Below, piece after piece: positions 20,620 through 31,713 of a DNA stretch of 64,000 nt; the first letter of the stretch is position 1, and every line of letters starts with the position of its first letter. This DNA comes from Armigeres subalbatus (lineage: Eukaryota; Arthropoda; Insecta; Diptera; Culicidae): positions 224,984,307 through 225,048,306 of the forward strand of contig NC_085141.1 of the NCBI RefSeq assembly GCF_024139115.2, written 5' to 3'. Under the pieces are notes generated by a model that saw nothing but the letters and a program-made list of their open reading frames with translations, did no database searches and was not told the origin of the DNA. The translations under genes were made by a program, and so were the position numbers.

Positions 20620-22920
20620 TATCCTACGCCTTTCCAGCGGTATAACAGATCTTTTCCAATATCTACGATACTCCAAATAGTTCTTGAGCTCAGATCTTTA
20701 TATTCAAATCGGTCAACAAAAAGATCTACGATGTCCCCATTATTTTTATGAGTTGCAACAGCTCCACGATTCCTCATTACACCATTACAGACACACCACA
20801 AAATTCGTTCGGCATCTACGGTACTATCCTATCCAAACTATCCTTGAGTACAGATCCTAATATTCAAATCGATCAACATGCAGATCTTCGATGTCCCCAC
20901 TAGTTTTATGAGTTGGAATAGCTCCAGGAGGACCTCGTAACACCATTACAGACACACCACAGAATTCCTTCGACATCTACGGCACTCCAAACTATCCTTG
21001 AGTACAGATCCATATATTCAAATCGAACAACATGAAGATCTTCGATGTCCCCACTAGTTTTATGAGTTGGGATAGCTCCAGGATACCTCGTAACACCATT
21101 ACAGACACTCCACAGATCAAATCTTAATATTCAAATCAAACAACATGAAGATCTTCGATGTCCCCACTAGTTTTATGAGGTGGAATAGCTCCGCGATACC
21201 TCGTAACATCATTATTGGCACACCAGAGTTCGTTCGACATCTACAGCACTCCAAACTATCCTTGAGTACAGGTCTTTATATTCAAATTGATCAACATGAA
21301 GATTTTCGATGTCCCCACTAGTTTTATGAGTTGGAATAGCTCCAGGATACCTCGTAACACCATTACAGACACACCACAGAATTCGTTCGGCATTTACGGC
21401 ACTCCAAACTATCCTGGAGTGCAGCTCCTAATATTCAAATCGATCAACATGCAGATCTTCGATGTCCCCACTAGTTTTATGAGTTGGAATAGCTCCAGGA
21501 GGACCTCGTAACACCATTACAGACACACCACAGAATTCGTTCGACATCTACGGCACTCCAAACTATCCTTGAGTACAGATCTTAATATTCAAATCGATCA
21601 ACATGCAGATCTTCGATGTCCCCACTAGTTTTATGAGTTGGAATAGCTCCAGGAGGACCTCGTAACACCATTACAGACACACCACAGAATTCCTTCGGCA
21701 TCTACGGCACTCCAAACTATCCTTGAGTACAGATCTTAATATTAAAATCGATCAACATGCAGATATTCGATGTCCCCACTAGTTTTATGAGTTGGAATAC
21801 CTCCAGGAGGACCTCGTAACACCATTACAGACACAGCACAGAATTCGTTCGATACCTACGACACTTCAAACTATCCTTGAGTACAGATCCATATATTCAA
21901 ATCGATCAACATGAAGATCTTCGATGTCCCCACTAGTTTTATGGGTGGAATAGCTCCGCGATACCTCGTAACACCATTACAAGCACACCAGAGTTCGTTC
22001 GACATCTACGGCACTCCAAACTATCCTAGAGTACAGGTCTTAATATTCAAATCGATCAACATGCAGGTCTTTGATGTCCCCACTAGTTTAATGAGTTGGA
22101 ATAGCTCCACGGGATTTCGTGACACCATGATAGATACACCCCAGAATTCGTTTGACATCTACGACACTCCATACTGTCTTTGAGCGCAGATCCTAATATT
22201 CAGAACGATCAACATGAAGATCTCCGATGTCTAAACTATTTTTACGAGATGGAATAGCTCCACGGAACTTCGATACACAATTATATATACGCCAAATAAT
22301 TCGTTGAACATGTACGACACTTCAAACTCCAAACAAGCTCAGATCCCTATTTTCAAGTTGATCAACTAGAAGATCTTTAATGTCCCGACTATTTTTATGA
22401 GTTGGAAAAGCTCCATGAGACTTTATTACACCATTGTAAATACATAACATAATTCGTTGAACATCTATTATACTTCAAACTATCCATGAGTACAGATCAG
22501 AATATTCAAAACGATTGGAGATCTTCGATGTCTCAACTATTTTTATGAGTTGTAATAGCTTCACGGGATTTGGTTACACTATTATGGACACGCCACAGAA
22601 TTCGCTCGACATCTACGACACTCCAAACTGTCTTTGAGCTCAGATCCCAATATTCAAATCGATCAACACCAAGATCTAAGAGGTCCCCACTATTTCTATG
22701 AGTGGAAATAGCTCCACGGGACTTCGATACACCATTATAGACACATTACCGAACTCGTTGAACATCTACGACACTCCAAACTGTCCATGAGTACATATCT
22801 CAATACTCAAATCGATCAACATGAAGATTTACGTCAACCCATCTATTTTTATGAGTTGGAATAGCTCCACGGGACTTCGTTACATAATTATAGACACATT
22901 ATAGAATTCGTTGAACATGT
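20620..22920. repeat. Satellite/minisatellite array, ~154-bp monomer
   Basis: The word CATGxAGATCTTCGATGTCC recurs at 20877, 21031, 21143, 21295, 21448, 21602, 21756, 21910, 22060 and 22213. Spacing is 150-154 bp except one 112-bp deleted unit. Each unit also has CCACTAGTTTTATGAGTTGG, AATAGCTCCA, CACCATTACAGACACACCA and ACTCCAAACTATCCTTGAG. Central monomers are similar, whereas those at both edges (before 20830, after 22200) are clearly diverged. This is the usual decay profile of an array homogenised in the middle. ORFs in it are by-products. Confidence 0.9.
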
Positions 22921-22996
22921 ACGACAATGGGACTCGAACCCATGACCCTACAGTACGCTAGACTGGTGCTTTAACCAACTAAGCCATGAAGGACCT
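22921..22996 (-). pseudogene. tRNA-derived sequence (SINE head or tRNA pseudogene)
   Basis: On the minus strand: GGCTTAGTTGGTTAAAGC (A-box/D-arm), an anticodon-arm-like CCAGTCTAGCGTACTG with a CTAGCGT loop (AGC in anticodon position), and a T-arm ATGGGTTCGAGTCCCAT with a good B-box. The acceptor strands pair poorly (about four of seven), so a functional tRNA is unlikely. It abuts the end of the 154-bp satellite array. Confidence 0.6.
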
Positions 22997-23192
22997 CTGT
23001 CGGCCTTCGCAACCTAGCGGCTACTGAACAAGCTCGAGATTCCCAAATTGGACGTATAGTCAAATCACTCACAATCCATTTTCTCAAGCCAATACTTCCA
23101 CATGTGTATAGTACACGTCCACATTAGAGGAGCGTGAGTATTTAGAATGTCTGGCGGCTGTACACATTCTTCATCAGCAACTGTACTGATCA

Positions 23193-23406
23193 AGTGAGGT
23201 TGTGTCAGCTATTTGCCAGTCGGTCGTCAAGCTCAGACCCGATCACATTGCGTAGGCAAGAGCACGCAACTCAAGTTCAGTTCAATCAAAGTTAATTGAC
23301 TATTTCCGGGGATTAAACCTTGCCTACGAACCTTGCTCTTGCCTACGCAATGCGGTCGGGTCTAAGCTTGACGACCGACTGGCAAATAGCTTACACCACC
23401 TTACAC
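23193..23406. mobile_element. MITE with ~75-bp TIRs
   Basis: The left half GTCAGCTATTTGCCAGTCGG, TCGTCAAGCTCAGACCCGAT, TTGCGTAGGCAAGAGC is mirrored on the right with few changes (GCTCTTGCCTACGCAA, CGGGTCTAAGCTTGACGACC, GACTGGCAAATAGC). Exact ends and TSD are uncertain. Confidence 0.75.
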
Positions 23407-23774
23407 AAATTTCATCAATAATGAGAGCATTTCATGGAATAAAAAACAATGACCTGTTGCTTGTTAGTCTACTAAATATTTTTTTCGATGAAGAAAATTA
23501 TTACTGAGAAACTTAACTATTGATTCCTTTTGGTACACTGCTTTCAAAAAGTTTACTCCTAGTGTGCTGCATGTTTGCAGCAGTGCACCAGAGCTTAACG
23601 TGTCGATTCGAAGATTTTACTGAAGCGCCTTCTGCTGACGATCTCGCAGAATCACATCAAATGGTTGCAGAGGAACTGAGACAGAGTTTTGTTTTAGCAA
23701 CATGTTTTAGCTATTACATTTAATTCATTTTGGGATAAGTATGGAGAAAACCGTTGAAATGAAATTTTGTGATA

Positions 23775-24327
23775 AGGCTAGTTCGCGACAAAATCTGGAC
23801 ACATAACTTTAAGAATCAACATAAACTGCTGTTGGTTTAATTCGGTACATTTTTCACTTCAAATGGCTTCATTCCTTATCGATGCTTCGATGTATGCACG
23901 AAACTTGGTGACATTTGAATTTTCTAAGAAATAATACGTGCCGAGTGATCTGGCATCCTCAGTAGAATTTGTTTCGAGCTCGTATCCTTCTGGTGGCTCA
24001 TAAAATCCGTTTTGTTCCAATCTCTGACGTTTTAGATATTGTCGAACAAGCATCGACAAATTTTAAAACGCTTTGAGCAGTGTTCACATGAAAACAAAAT
24101 GTTTTAGTTATTTTATGGATCGAGAGACCCGACTGCACACAATTCTTTCCGAACCTGCCATTCATTCGACGTCATTATTCACTACGTACTTGTAGCACTC
24201 ATAAGAAATATATTTTCAGAAAGTACAGACATAGATTCATCAATCTACGAAATATTTCACTCGTTGATGAGCTATTTCAAAAGTTATACGTGTTTAAAGG
24301 TGTCCAGATTTTGTCGCGTACAAGCCT
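23775..24327. mobile_element. TA-flanked element with 29-bp TIRs and an internal 64-codon ORF
   Basis: The left end AGGCTAGTTCGCGACAAAAT (then CTGGACAC) and the right end GTGTCCAGATTTTGTCGCGT (then ACAAGCCT) are inverted, bordered by TA (23773-23774, 24328-24329). Inside, on the minus strand (23859-24053, ATG to TGA), an ORF of 64 codons reads plausibly as protein (GFYEPPEGYELETNSTEDA) but matches no family I know. This is consistent with a Tc1/mariner- or pogo-type non-autonomous element. Confidence 0.7.
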
Positions 24328-24329
24328 TA

Positions 24330-25429
24330 TTATTCATACGTAAATCACTTTACTCTTACATATAAATATTAGTCTTAGTAACATCCACTTCCGTGCAATA
24401 CTGAAACCAATTATATTGTCGATTGAACGTGTTGCGAGCTTTATTCAGTTCTTGGTACGCAATCCTCATTATTGGTTAGACTGTCATTTCATGATACCCC
24501 TTGGTGGTTTCAATACGTATAGAAATGGTAAACATATCGTATGAAATATATAATATGTATAATAAGTATGAAACAAGTAAGTATGAGAGTACCAACGCCT
24601 CCAGGGTGCAACTTACTCTAATTCTGATCGATTATGGAGTAGCAATAATTCACATGTATAGCCCAGCCGGGCTATTTACAGATAGAAGCATGTACCACAC
24701 AACCTTCTCAGAAAAGCAAAAACGTAAAAATTTGAAGGGATTTCAAAAATTTCTTCAGTGGAAGCTAGATAGCAAATGTGAGCATGTTTTGAGATACTAA
24801 TAGACCACTTATATGCATGTATGTGTGCGTATGTGTGCAAATTCTGAAATTTACTACCATATAAATCTCACTCATTTTTAGGTATTAAACAGCATTAGTT
24901 TTACAAAATTAGGCAGCCATAAGGCAAAATATATGTTATTATTGAACGCTATTGTGTTTCGTTCAGATCAATGGTTGATTTAGTTAGTTATGGATTAATT
25001 AATATCAAGGTCTCTGGAAATTAGGAGTATACATGCTGCCAGCGTTACGATAGTTTCTAACCAACCATGTTACCACATGTTACAATAGCTATTCAATCCG
25101 ATGAGCCCCTGATAGATAGGCAACTTGACGTCCAGTGCGAAATCATTCGTTTTGTTGTCACTCAACCTATGGAATCCGCCTTTTGGTAGGCAATTAATTT
25201 GTCATTTACACTTTCAATCGCCGTGGGAGGTTGAGTAATTTTATCTCGTTTTAAATACTGGAGTCTGAACATATTTCCTTTTGATTGAGGAAGGGTCAAA
25301 ATCTCACTGTAGGAGGATTAATCTGTTTTTTTTTTGTACGTACGTATTGTGTACGTAATGATGTCCATTTGAACAATTCCAACTAACAAGATTTTTATAT
25401 AATGGTGTAATGATGTTCCATGATGGTTC
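24330..25429. other. Unassigned spacer
   Basis: AT-rich, with ORFs under 100 codons and no motif. A short TATGTGTGCGTATGTGTGCA run lies near 24820. Confidence 0.35.
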
Positions 25430-25655
25430 TCCAACTAACAAACAAGCTTCAGAATCCATGAATCACTCTGTTGGCCTTGTAGACCTCCAATATCTGAACT
25501 CAAAAATCGTTTGGAGTACCGTAGATATTCTTGGAATATTTCAATTTGATGTTTTTTGCAACCAACACATAAGCTGAGTTGCCTTTGAATCACTCTGTTG
25601 GCCTTGTAGAGTGTAGACCCCCAAGATCTGGACATCGAAGATCTGCATGAAAAAT
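25430..25655 (-). repeat. Isolated inverted fragment related to the 154-bp satellite
   Basis: GGACATCGAAGATCTGCATG (about 25631) and GTTTGGAGTACCGTAGATAT (about 25509) are reverse complements of satellite words at 20620-22920. GAATCACTCTGTTGGCCTTG occurs twice (about 25459 and 25589). It is a diverged outlier about 2.5 kb from the main array, in the opposite orientation. Confidence 0.55.
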
Positions 25656-26034
25656 TTACCCCATATTTCTACTTTTTCATGGTTTGCATACGTTTTTGAA
25701 GCAGAATGTCCAAAATTTATGTTGAAATACGACGATAAAAAATCCGTATTGAATCAGTTAACAAGTTATGCATTTTATCGACTGATGAGCATTGTAGAGT
25801 GCCATGAATAAAGTTCCTGAAATCATGAACTTTTTTTCATGGTGATTTCATCACAGAAAACAGAAGTTGAAGCTGTACTCGCTATGTTGTGATAACTTTT
25901 TACTGGTCATTTTGAAATAACTTGGAATGCCATCACACCATCGTGTGTCAAAATGAGATCGTGAGTTTTAATGTCGACGTCGATGGCGTGAGGTTTATTT
26001 GGATTGTTTACACATGTTTTGCAAGAAATTTTGT
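25656..26034. other. Spacer with CATGAAATCATGAAC words
   Basis: Near 25803-25850 the sequence has CCATGAATAAAGTTCCTGAA and ATCATGAAC words. Similar words are inverted after 26158 (TCATGATTTTATGTTCATGA), suggesting a larger TIR element into which the fragment at 26035 inserted. Ends not resolved. Confidence 0.3.
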
Positions 26035-26160
26035 TCGAGTACCGAACTGTCAAATCGTATGTATTTTTCCTTCATTGACATTTAGCACCCTGTCCTCGCC
26101 AGCAAAAGATGTTCCGGACAGCGACAATCTTTATCTTGTAACTAAAATATCTTTTTCATG
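26035..26160 (-). mobile_element. Truncated copy of the 9-bp-TSD MITE family
   Basis: Reverse complement of 2643-2842: AACTGTCAAATCGTATGTAT, TCCTTCATTGACATTTAG, CCTCGCCAGCAAAAGATGTT, CCGGACAGCGACAAT and the terminal TATCTTGTAACTAAAATATC. The far end is absent. Confidence 0.7.
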
Positions 26161-27226
26161 AACTGACAAATTTTATGATTTCATGATTTTATGTTCATGA
26201 TTATGGGAATGGATTTGTTTCCGCGTAGACATTCAATTGGAGTACATCGCGGTTGAAATCCTGCTCATATTACGTGGGTGGTCCAATGAATCAATACACT
26301 AATCAAACTATTCTCCTTTCTTGATACGTGACGCATGATAACAAAACCCACAAAATTTTCTTACTGCTCTGATAAGACAACATTCTAACAGTCGCCTATT
26401 TCAGTTCTCAAGGCAGTATCGTATCAGCTTGGCGTTAATTAATGGTGTCGTTGTAAAGTATACGAGAAGAATGTCCCGAACGAGCTACCTTTAGCTACCG
26501 CCATCATATTGGGATGAATGGCTGTTGCAGCGAAGGAATATAGCTGGCTGGTGCTATCATAGACCAGTCAGTGTCTATTAGTTTCATTGGTGCACTAAAA
26601 ATAGCTACCGTAATTAAAGCGATACCTACAACAAAGTTCACATTGTTCGTCGTGTGTCGTTCGTTCGTTCCGTTGGCCGCTAGTTTCATCATAGTGGTGT
26701 CCCAATCGGCGACATGGCATTCGAAACCTGGCACTCTCTGGAAGTGTTTCGGGTCTAGTTGCTCTGCTATCATATCACGATGATAACAAGGCACTACCGT
26801 GTCAACCGTATGTACCTATGGATGTCCCTTCCATTAACGGCTAGGAAGCACGGGTAGACAAGTGAAAGTTTCTAGCCAATCATGCTGTTTGAACGGGTGC
26901 TGGAAAACTCGATTACTATAAACGTAATAAGAAGGAAATTGTACCACACCGGCAAAGTGAAGTTTTAATTGGCATCATATCGATAGGAACTACGAACATT
27001 AAACAATTGACCATAAGAGTAAGAGCACATACGATCCATAGAAAAATACAAAAACGTCGGAAAAAGTTTTTTTTTTGTGAATGCTTGAATATGAAGAACA
27101 AAATGCTATAACAACTGGTTTTCCTGGAAAAGGAATGTGAAGGAAACTGAGCGAGTACTGTAGTCTTCTATTTTCTATGGCTCTACATTCCAACTGGAAC
27201 TTGGCCTTCTTTTCAACTTAGTATTC
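26161..27226. other. Unassigned spacer
   Basis: No recognised gene. A ~90-codon minus-strand frame at 26504-26794 starts at GTG and has no domain I recognise. Some GTTCGTTCGTTCG simple repeat lies near 26663. Confidence 0.35.
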
Positions 27227-27234
27227 TATTAGCA

Positions 27235-30200
27235 CAGCGGTTCTCAACCTGGGGTACATGTACCACTGGGGGTACCTTCGCTGACCCTAGGGGGTACCTC
27301 GGACAAAAATGCGTAATGGCGGACGTATAACGAAAATCTAATGGTTTGGAATCATTCTTTTGAAAGACATGAAAGGAAGCGGCTCGGAAAGCCTAGAAGC
27401 CTCCTTTGAAGAGGCTCAGAAGCCTCCTTTTAAGAGGCTCAGAAACCTCCTTTCAAGAGGCTCAGAAGCCTCCTTTCAAGAGGCTCAGAAGCCTCCTTTC
27501 AAGAGGCTCTAAAGCCTCCTTTCAAGAGGCTCAGGTGCCTCCTTTCAAGTTGCTCAGAAGCCTCCATTCAAGAGGCTCAGAAGCCTCATTTTAAGAGACT
27601 CAGAAGCCTCCTTTCAAGAGGCTCAGAAGTCTCCTTTCAAGAGGCTCAGAAGCCTCCTTTCAAGAGGCTCAGAAGCCTCCACTCAAGAGGCTCACAAAAG
27701 CCTCCTTTCAAGAGGCTCAGAAGCCTAATTTCAAGAAGCTCAGAAGCCTCTTTTCAAGAGGCTCAGAAGCCTCCTTTCAAGAGATTCAGAAGCCTCCATT
27801 CAAGAGGCTCAGAAGGTTCCTTTCAAGATGCTCAGAAGCCTCCATTCAAGAGAATCAAAAGCTTCCTTTCAGAGGCTCAGAAGCCTCATTTCAAGAGGCT
27901 CAGAAGCCTCCTTTCAAGAGGCTCAGAAGCCTCATTTCAAGAGGCCCAGAAGCCTCCTTTCAAGAGGCTCAGAAGCTTCCTTTCAAGAAGCTCAGAAGCC
28001 TCCATTCAAGAGGCTCAAAAGCCTCCTTTCAAGAGGCTCAGAAGCCTTTTTTCAAGAGGCTCAGAAGCATCCTTTCAAGAGGCTCAGAAGCCTCCATTCA
28101 AGAGGCTCAAAAGCCTCCTTTCAAGAGGCTCAAAAGCCTCCTTTCAAGAGGCTCAGAAGCCTCCTTTCAAGAGGGTCAGAAGCCTCCTTTCAAGAGGGTC
28201 AGAAGCCTCCTTTCAAGAGGCTCAGAAGCCTCCACTCAAGAGGTTCAAAAGCCTCCTTTCAAGAGGCTCAGAAGCCTCCATTCAAGAGGCTCAGAAGCCT
28301 CCTTTCAAGAGGCTCAGAAGCTTCCTTTCAAGAGGCTCAGAAGCCTCCATTCAAGAGGCTCAGAAGCTTCCTTTCAAGAGACTCAGAAGCCTCCATTCAA
28401 GAGACTCAGAAGCCTCCTTTCAAGAGGCTCAGAAAGCTCCTTTCAAGAGGCTCAGCAGCCTTATTTCAAGAGGATCAGAAGCCTCCTTCGAAAATGCTCA
28501 GAAGCCTCCATTCAAGAGAATCAAAAGCTTCCTTTCAGAGGCTCAGAAGCCTCATTTCAAGAGGCTCAGAAGCCTCCTTTCAAGAGGCTCAGAAGCCTCC
28601 ATGCAAGAGGCTCAGAAGCTTCCTTTCAAGAGGCTCAGAAGCTTCCTTTCAAGAGGCTCAGAAGCCTCCTTTCAAGAGGCTCAGAAGCCTCCATTCAAGA
28701 GGCTTGGAAGCCTCCTTTCAAGAGGCTCAGAAGGCTCCTTTCAAGAGGCTCAGAAGCCTCCTTTCAAGAGGCTTAGAAGTCTCCTTTCAAGAGGCTCAGA
28801 AGCCTCCTTTCAAGAGGCTCAGAAGCCTCCACTCAAGAGGTTCAAAAGCCTCATTTCAAGAGGCTCAGAAGCCTCCTTTCAAGAGGCTCAGAAGCCTCCT
28901 TTCAAGAGGCAAAGAAGCCTCCTTTCAAGAGGCTTAGAAGCCTCCATTCAAGAGGCTCAGAAGCTTCCATTCAAGAGGCTCGGAAGCCTCCTTTCAAGAG
29001 GCTCGGAAGCCTCCTTTCAAGAGGCTCGGAAGCCTCCTTTAAGAGGCTCGGAAGCCTCCTATCAGAAGTCTCATTTCAAGAGGCTCAGAAGCTTCCATTC
29101 AAGAGGCTCGGAAGCCTCCTTTCAAGAGGCTCGGAAGCCTCCTTTCAAGAGGCTCAGAAGCCTAATTTCAAGAAGCTCAGAAGCCTCTTTTCAAGAGACT
29201 CAGAAGCCTACATTCAAGAGGCTCAGAAGCTTCCTTTCAAGATGCTCAGAAGCCTCCATTCAAGAGAATCAAAAGCTTCCTTTCAGAGGCTCAGAAGCCT
29301 CATTTCAAGAGGGTCAGAAGCCTCCTTTCAAGAGGCTCAGAAGCCTCCTTTCAAGAGGCTCAGCAGCCTCATTTCAAGAGGCCCAGAAGCCTCCTTTCAA
29401 GAGGCTCAGAAGCTACCTTTCAAGAAGCTCAGAAGCCTCCGTTCAAGAGGCTCAAAAGCCTCCTTTCAAGAGGCTCAGAAGCCTTCTTTCAAGAGGCTCA
29501 GAAGCTTCCTTTCAAGAGGCTCAGAAGCCTCCATTCAAAAGGGCTCAAAAGCCTCCTTTCAAGAGGCTCAAAAGCCTCCTTTCAAGAGGCTCAAAAGCCT
29601 CCTTTCAAGAGGCTCAAAAGCCTCCTTTCAAGAGGCTCAGAAGCCTCCTTTCAAGAGGCTCAGAAGCCTCCTTTCAAGAGGCTCAGAAGCCTCCTTTCAA
29701 GAGGCTCAGAAGCTTCCTTTCAAGAGGCTCAGAAGCTTCCTTTCAAGAGGCTCAGAAGCCTCCTTTCAAGAGGCTCAGAAGCCTCCTTTCAAGAGGCTCA
29801 GAAGCCTCCTTTCAAGAGGCTCAGAAGCCTCCTCTCAAGAGGTTCAAAAGCCTCCTGTCAAGAAGCTCAGAAGCCTCCTGTCAAGAGGCTCAGAAGCCTC
29901 CTTTCAAGAGACTCAGAAGCCTCCATTCAAGAGGCTCAGAAGCTTCCTTTCAAGAGGCTCAGAAGCCTCCATTCAAGAGGCTCAAAAGCCTCCTTTCAAG
30001 AGGCTCAGAAACCTCCTTTCAAGAGGATCAGAAGCCTCCTTTCAAGAGACTCAGAAGCCTCCTTTCAAGAGACTCAGAAGCCTCCTTTCAAGAGGCTCAG
30101 AAGCCTCCATGCAAGAGGCTCAGAAGCCTCATTTCAAGAGGCTCAGCAGCCTCCTTTCAAGAGGCTCAGAAGCCTCTTTTCAAGAGGCTCAGAAGCCTCT

Positions 30201-31366
30201 TTTCAAGAGGCTCAGAAGCCTCCTTTCAAGAGGCTCAGAAGCCTCCTTTCAAGAGGCTCAGAAGCCTCCTTTCAAGAGGCTCAGAAGCCTCCTTTCAAGA
30301 GGCCCAGAAGCCTCCTTTCAAGAGGCCCAGAAGCCTCCTTTCAAGAGGCCCAGAAGCCTCCTTTCAAGAGGCTCAGAAGCCTCCTTTCAAGAGGCTCAGA
30401 AGCCTCCATTCAAGAGGCTCAGAAGCCTTCATTCAAGAGGCTCAGAAGCCTCCATTCAAGAGGCTCAGAAGCTTCCATTCAAGAGGTTCAGAAGCCTCCT
30501 TTCAAGAGGCTCAGAAGCCTCCATTCAAGAGGCTCAGAAGCTTCCTTTCAAGAGGCCCAGAAGCCTCCATTCAAGAGGCTCAAAAGCCTCCTTTCAAGAG
30601 GCTCAGAAGCCTCAATTCAAGAGGCTCAGAGGCCTCCTTTCAAGAGGCTCAGAAGCCTCCTTTCAAGAGGCTCAGAAGCCTCCTTTCAAGAGGCTCAGAA
30701 GCCTCCTTTCAAGAGGCTCAGAAGCCTCCTTTCAAGAGGCTCAGAAGCCTCCTTTCAAGAGGCTCAGAAGCCTCCATTCAAGAGGCTCAGAAGCCTAATT
30801 TCAAGAGGCTCAGAAGCCTCATTTCAAAAAGCTCCGAAGCCTCCTTTCAAGAGGCTCAGAACCCTCCCTTCAAGAGGCTCAAAAGCCTCCTTTCAAGAGG
30901 CTCGGAAGGCTCCTGTCAAGAGGCTTGGAAGCCTCTTTTCAAGAGGTTCGGAAGACTTCTTTCACGTGGTCAGGTTGCCTCCTTTCAAGAGGGTCGTAAG
31001 CCTCCTTTTAAGATGCTCGGAAGCCTCTTGTCAAGAGACTCAGATGCCTCCTTTCAAGAGGCTCTGATCCCTTTTTTAAGAGGTTCGAAAGCCTTCTTTC
31101 AAGAGGTTTAGAAGCATCGCTTCAAGAAGCTCGGAATTCTTTCAAGAGGCTTGGAAGCCTCCTGTCAAGAGGTTCAGAAGCGTCCTTTCAAGATGCAAAA
31201 GGAGCCTCCTTTCAAGTGACTCGAAAACTACTTTCAAGGCGTTCGGAATTATTTTTTCAAGATGATTGGCCGTATTGACCCGTACCTAAAGTACCCGAGA
31301 GGGGGTACCTCAATTATTGCAAAAGTTCGAAGGGGTACCTCTCAAGAAAAAGGTTGAGAACCGCTG
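27235..31366 (+). mobile_element. hAT-type non-autonomous element filled by a 23-bp array, copy 1 (TSD TATTAGCA)
   Basis: Ends CAGCGGTTCTCAACC and GGTTGAGAACCGCTG are perfect 15-bp inverted repeats of the hAT CAGNGGTTCTCAAC type. They are flanked by an exact 8-bp duplication, TATTAGCA (27227-27234, 31367-31374). Subterminal GGGGTACC-type words (GGGGTACATGTACC, GGGGGTACCTTCG, GGGGGTACCTCGG at left; GAGGGGGTACCTC, GGGGTACCTC at right) may be transposase-binding sites. No transposase is encoded, and about 94% of the interior is the tandem array. The second copy, inverted, is 49405-52708. Confidence 0.95.
27380..31260 (+). repeat. 23-bp tandem array (about 165 monomers), GAGGCTCAGAAGCC variant
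   Basis: The monomer contains GAGGCTCAGAAGCCTCC followed by TTTCAA. GAGGCT and AGCCTC in each unit are inverted, so every monomer could form a small hairpin. The unit is almost always 23 bp, with substitutions (CTCC/TTCC, TTTC/ATTC) and rare indels; monomers are most degenerate near both ends. The unit has no stop codon on the plus strand, and 23 is not a multiple of 3. All three frames therefore stay open and give a 23-residue period (SFQEAQKPPFKRLRSLLSRG). The long frames (up to 836 codons) are a consequence of this, not evidence of a gene. Confidence 0.95.
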
Positions 31367-31399
31367 TATTAGCATTTCGTCAGTTAATGAAAGCTTTTC

Positions 31400-31515
31400 T
31401 GTGCCCGCTATTGCATGAGTATATTTATCTTGTGTGGCAAATACAATGGATACACTATGCGCAGTGTGTCGAGATAGTTTCCAACCCGAAAACATCCTAG
31501 ACCCGGTCGAAGGCG
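31400..31515 (-). repeat. Degenerate Feilai-like SINE fragment
   Basis: GTGTCGAGATAGTTTCCAAC, CCGAAAACATCCTAGACC and CGGTCG match, with changes, the reverse complement of the SINE head region seen at 61290-61330. Upstream similarity is weak. Confidence 0.45.
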
Positions 31516-31576
31516 GAGGGGGGGAGGGTTTGGTTTGTGACAATAATCCAGTAGGGGATGTAATGCCAATAAACTT

Positions 31577-31713
31577 GCTGAAAAACCTTCCGGACCTTCC
31601 GGAGAAATTCCTGCAAAAACTTCCGGAGGAATTCCTGAAGGAACTTTTGTATAAATTCCTGGATAAACTTACGAATGAGTTCCTGTTTGAACATCTGGAA
31701 AGACTTACACGAT
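31577..31713 (+). repeat. 24-bp minisatellite, left part
   Basis: Imperfect units of two related 12-mers (CTTCCGGAGGAA and TTCCTGGAGGAA). The array resumes at 36319 after the non-LTR insertion. Five-base ACGAT at 31709-31713 is the left TSD copy. Confidence 0.8.

Noticed and set aside
22921..22996. Functional tRNA-Ala(AGC)
   Set aside because: Acceptor stem has several mismatches and one anticodon-stem pair is broken; kept only as a tRNA-derived pseudogene or SINE head.
23520..23723. Possible small secreted peptide (hydrophobic start then acidic tail)
   Set aside because: The upstream 'start' is TTG; from the first in-frame ATG only ~50 codons remain and the hydrophobic segment is lost. No promoter or splice evidence.
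26504..26794. ~96-codon minus-strand ORF with one hydrophobic stretch
   Set aside because: Opens at GTG, no family resemblance; within the size expected by chance.
27828..31111. Three long ORFs (369, 518 and 836 codons) resembling a large repetitive basic protein
   Set aside because: They are produced by a stop-free 23-bp tandem unit; every frame of that strand is open and there is no start context, intron structure or unique domain.
27380..31260. CRISPR-like array
   Set aside because: Units are contiguous 23-bp repeats without unique spacers, inside a eukaryotic transposon.
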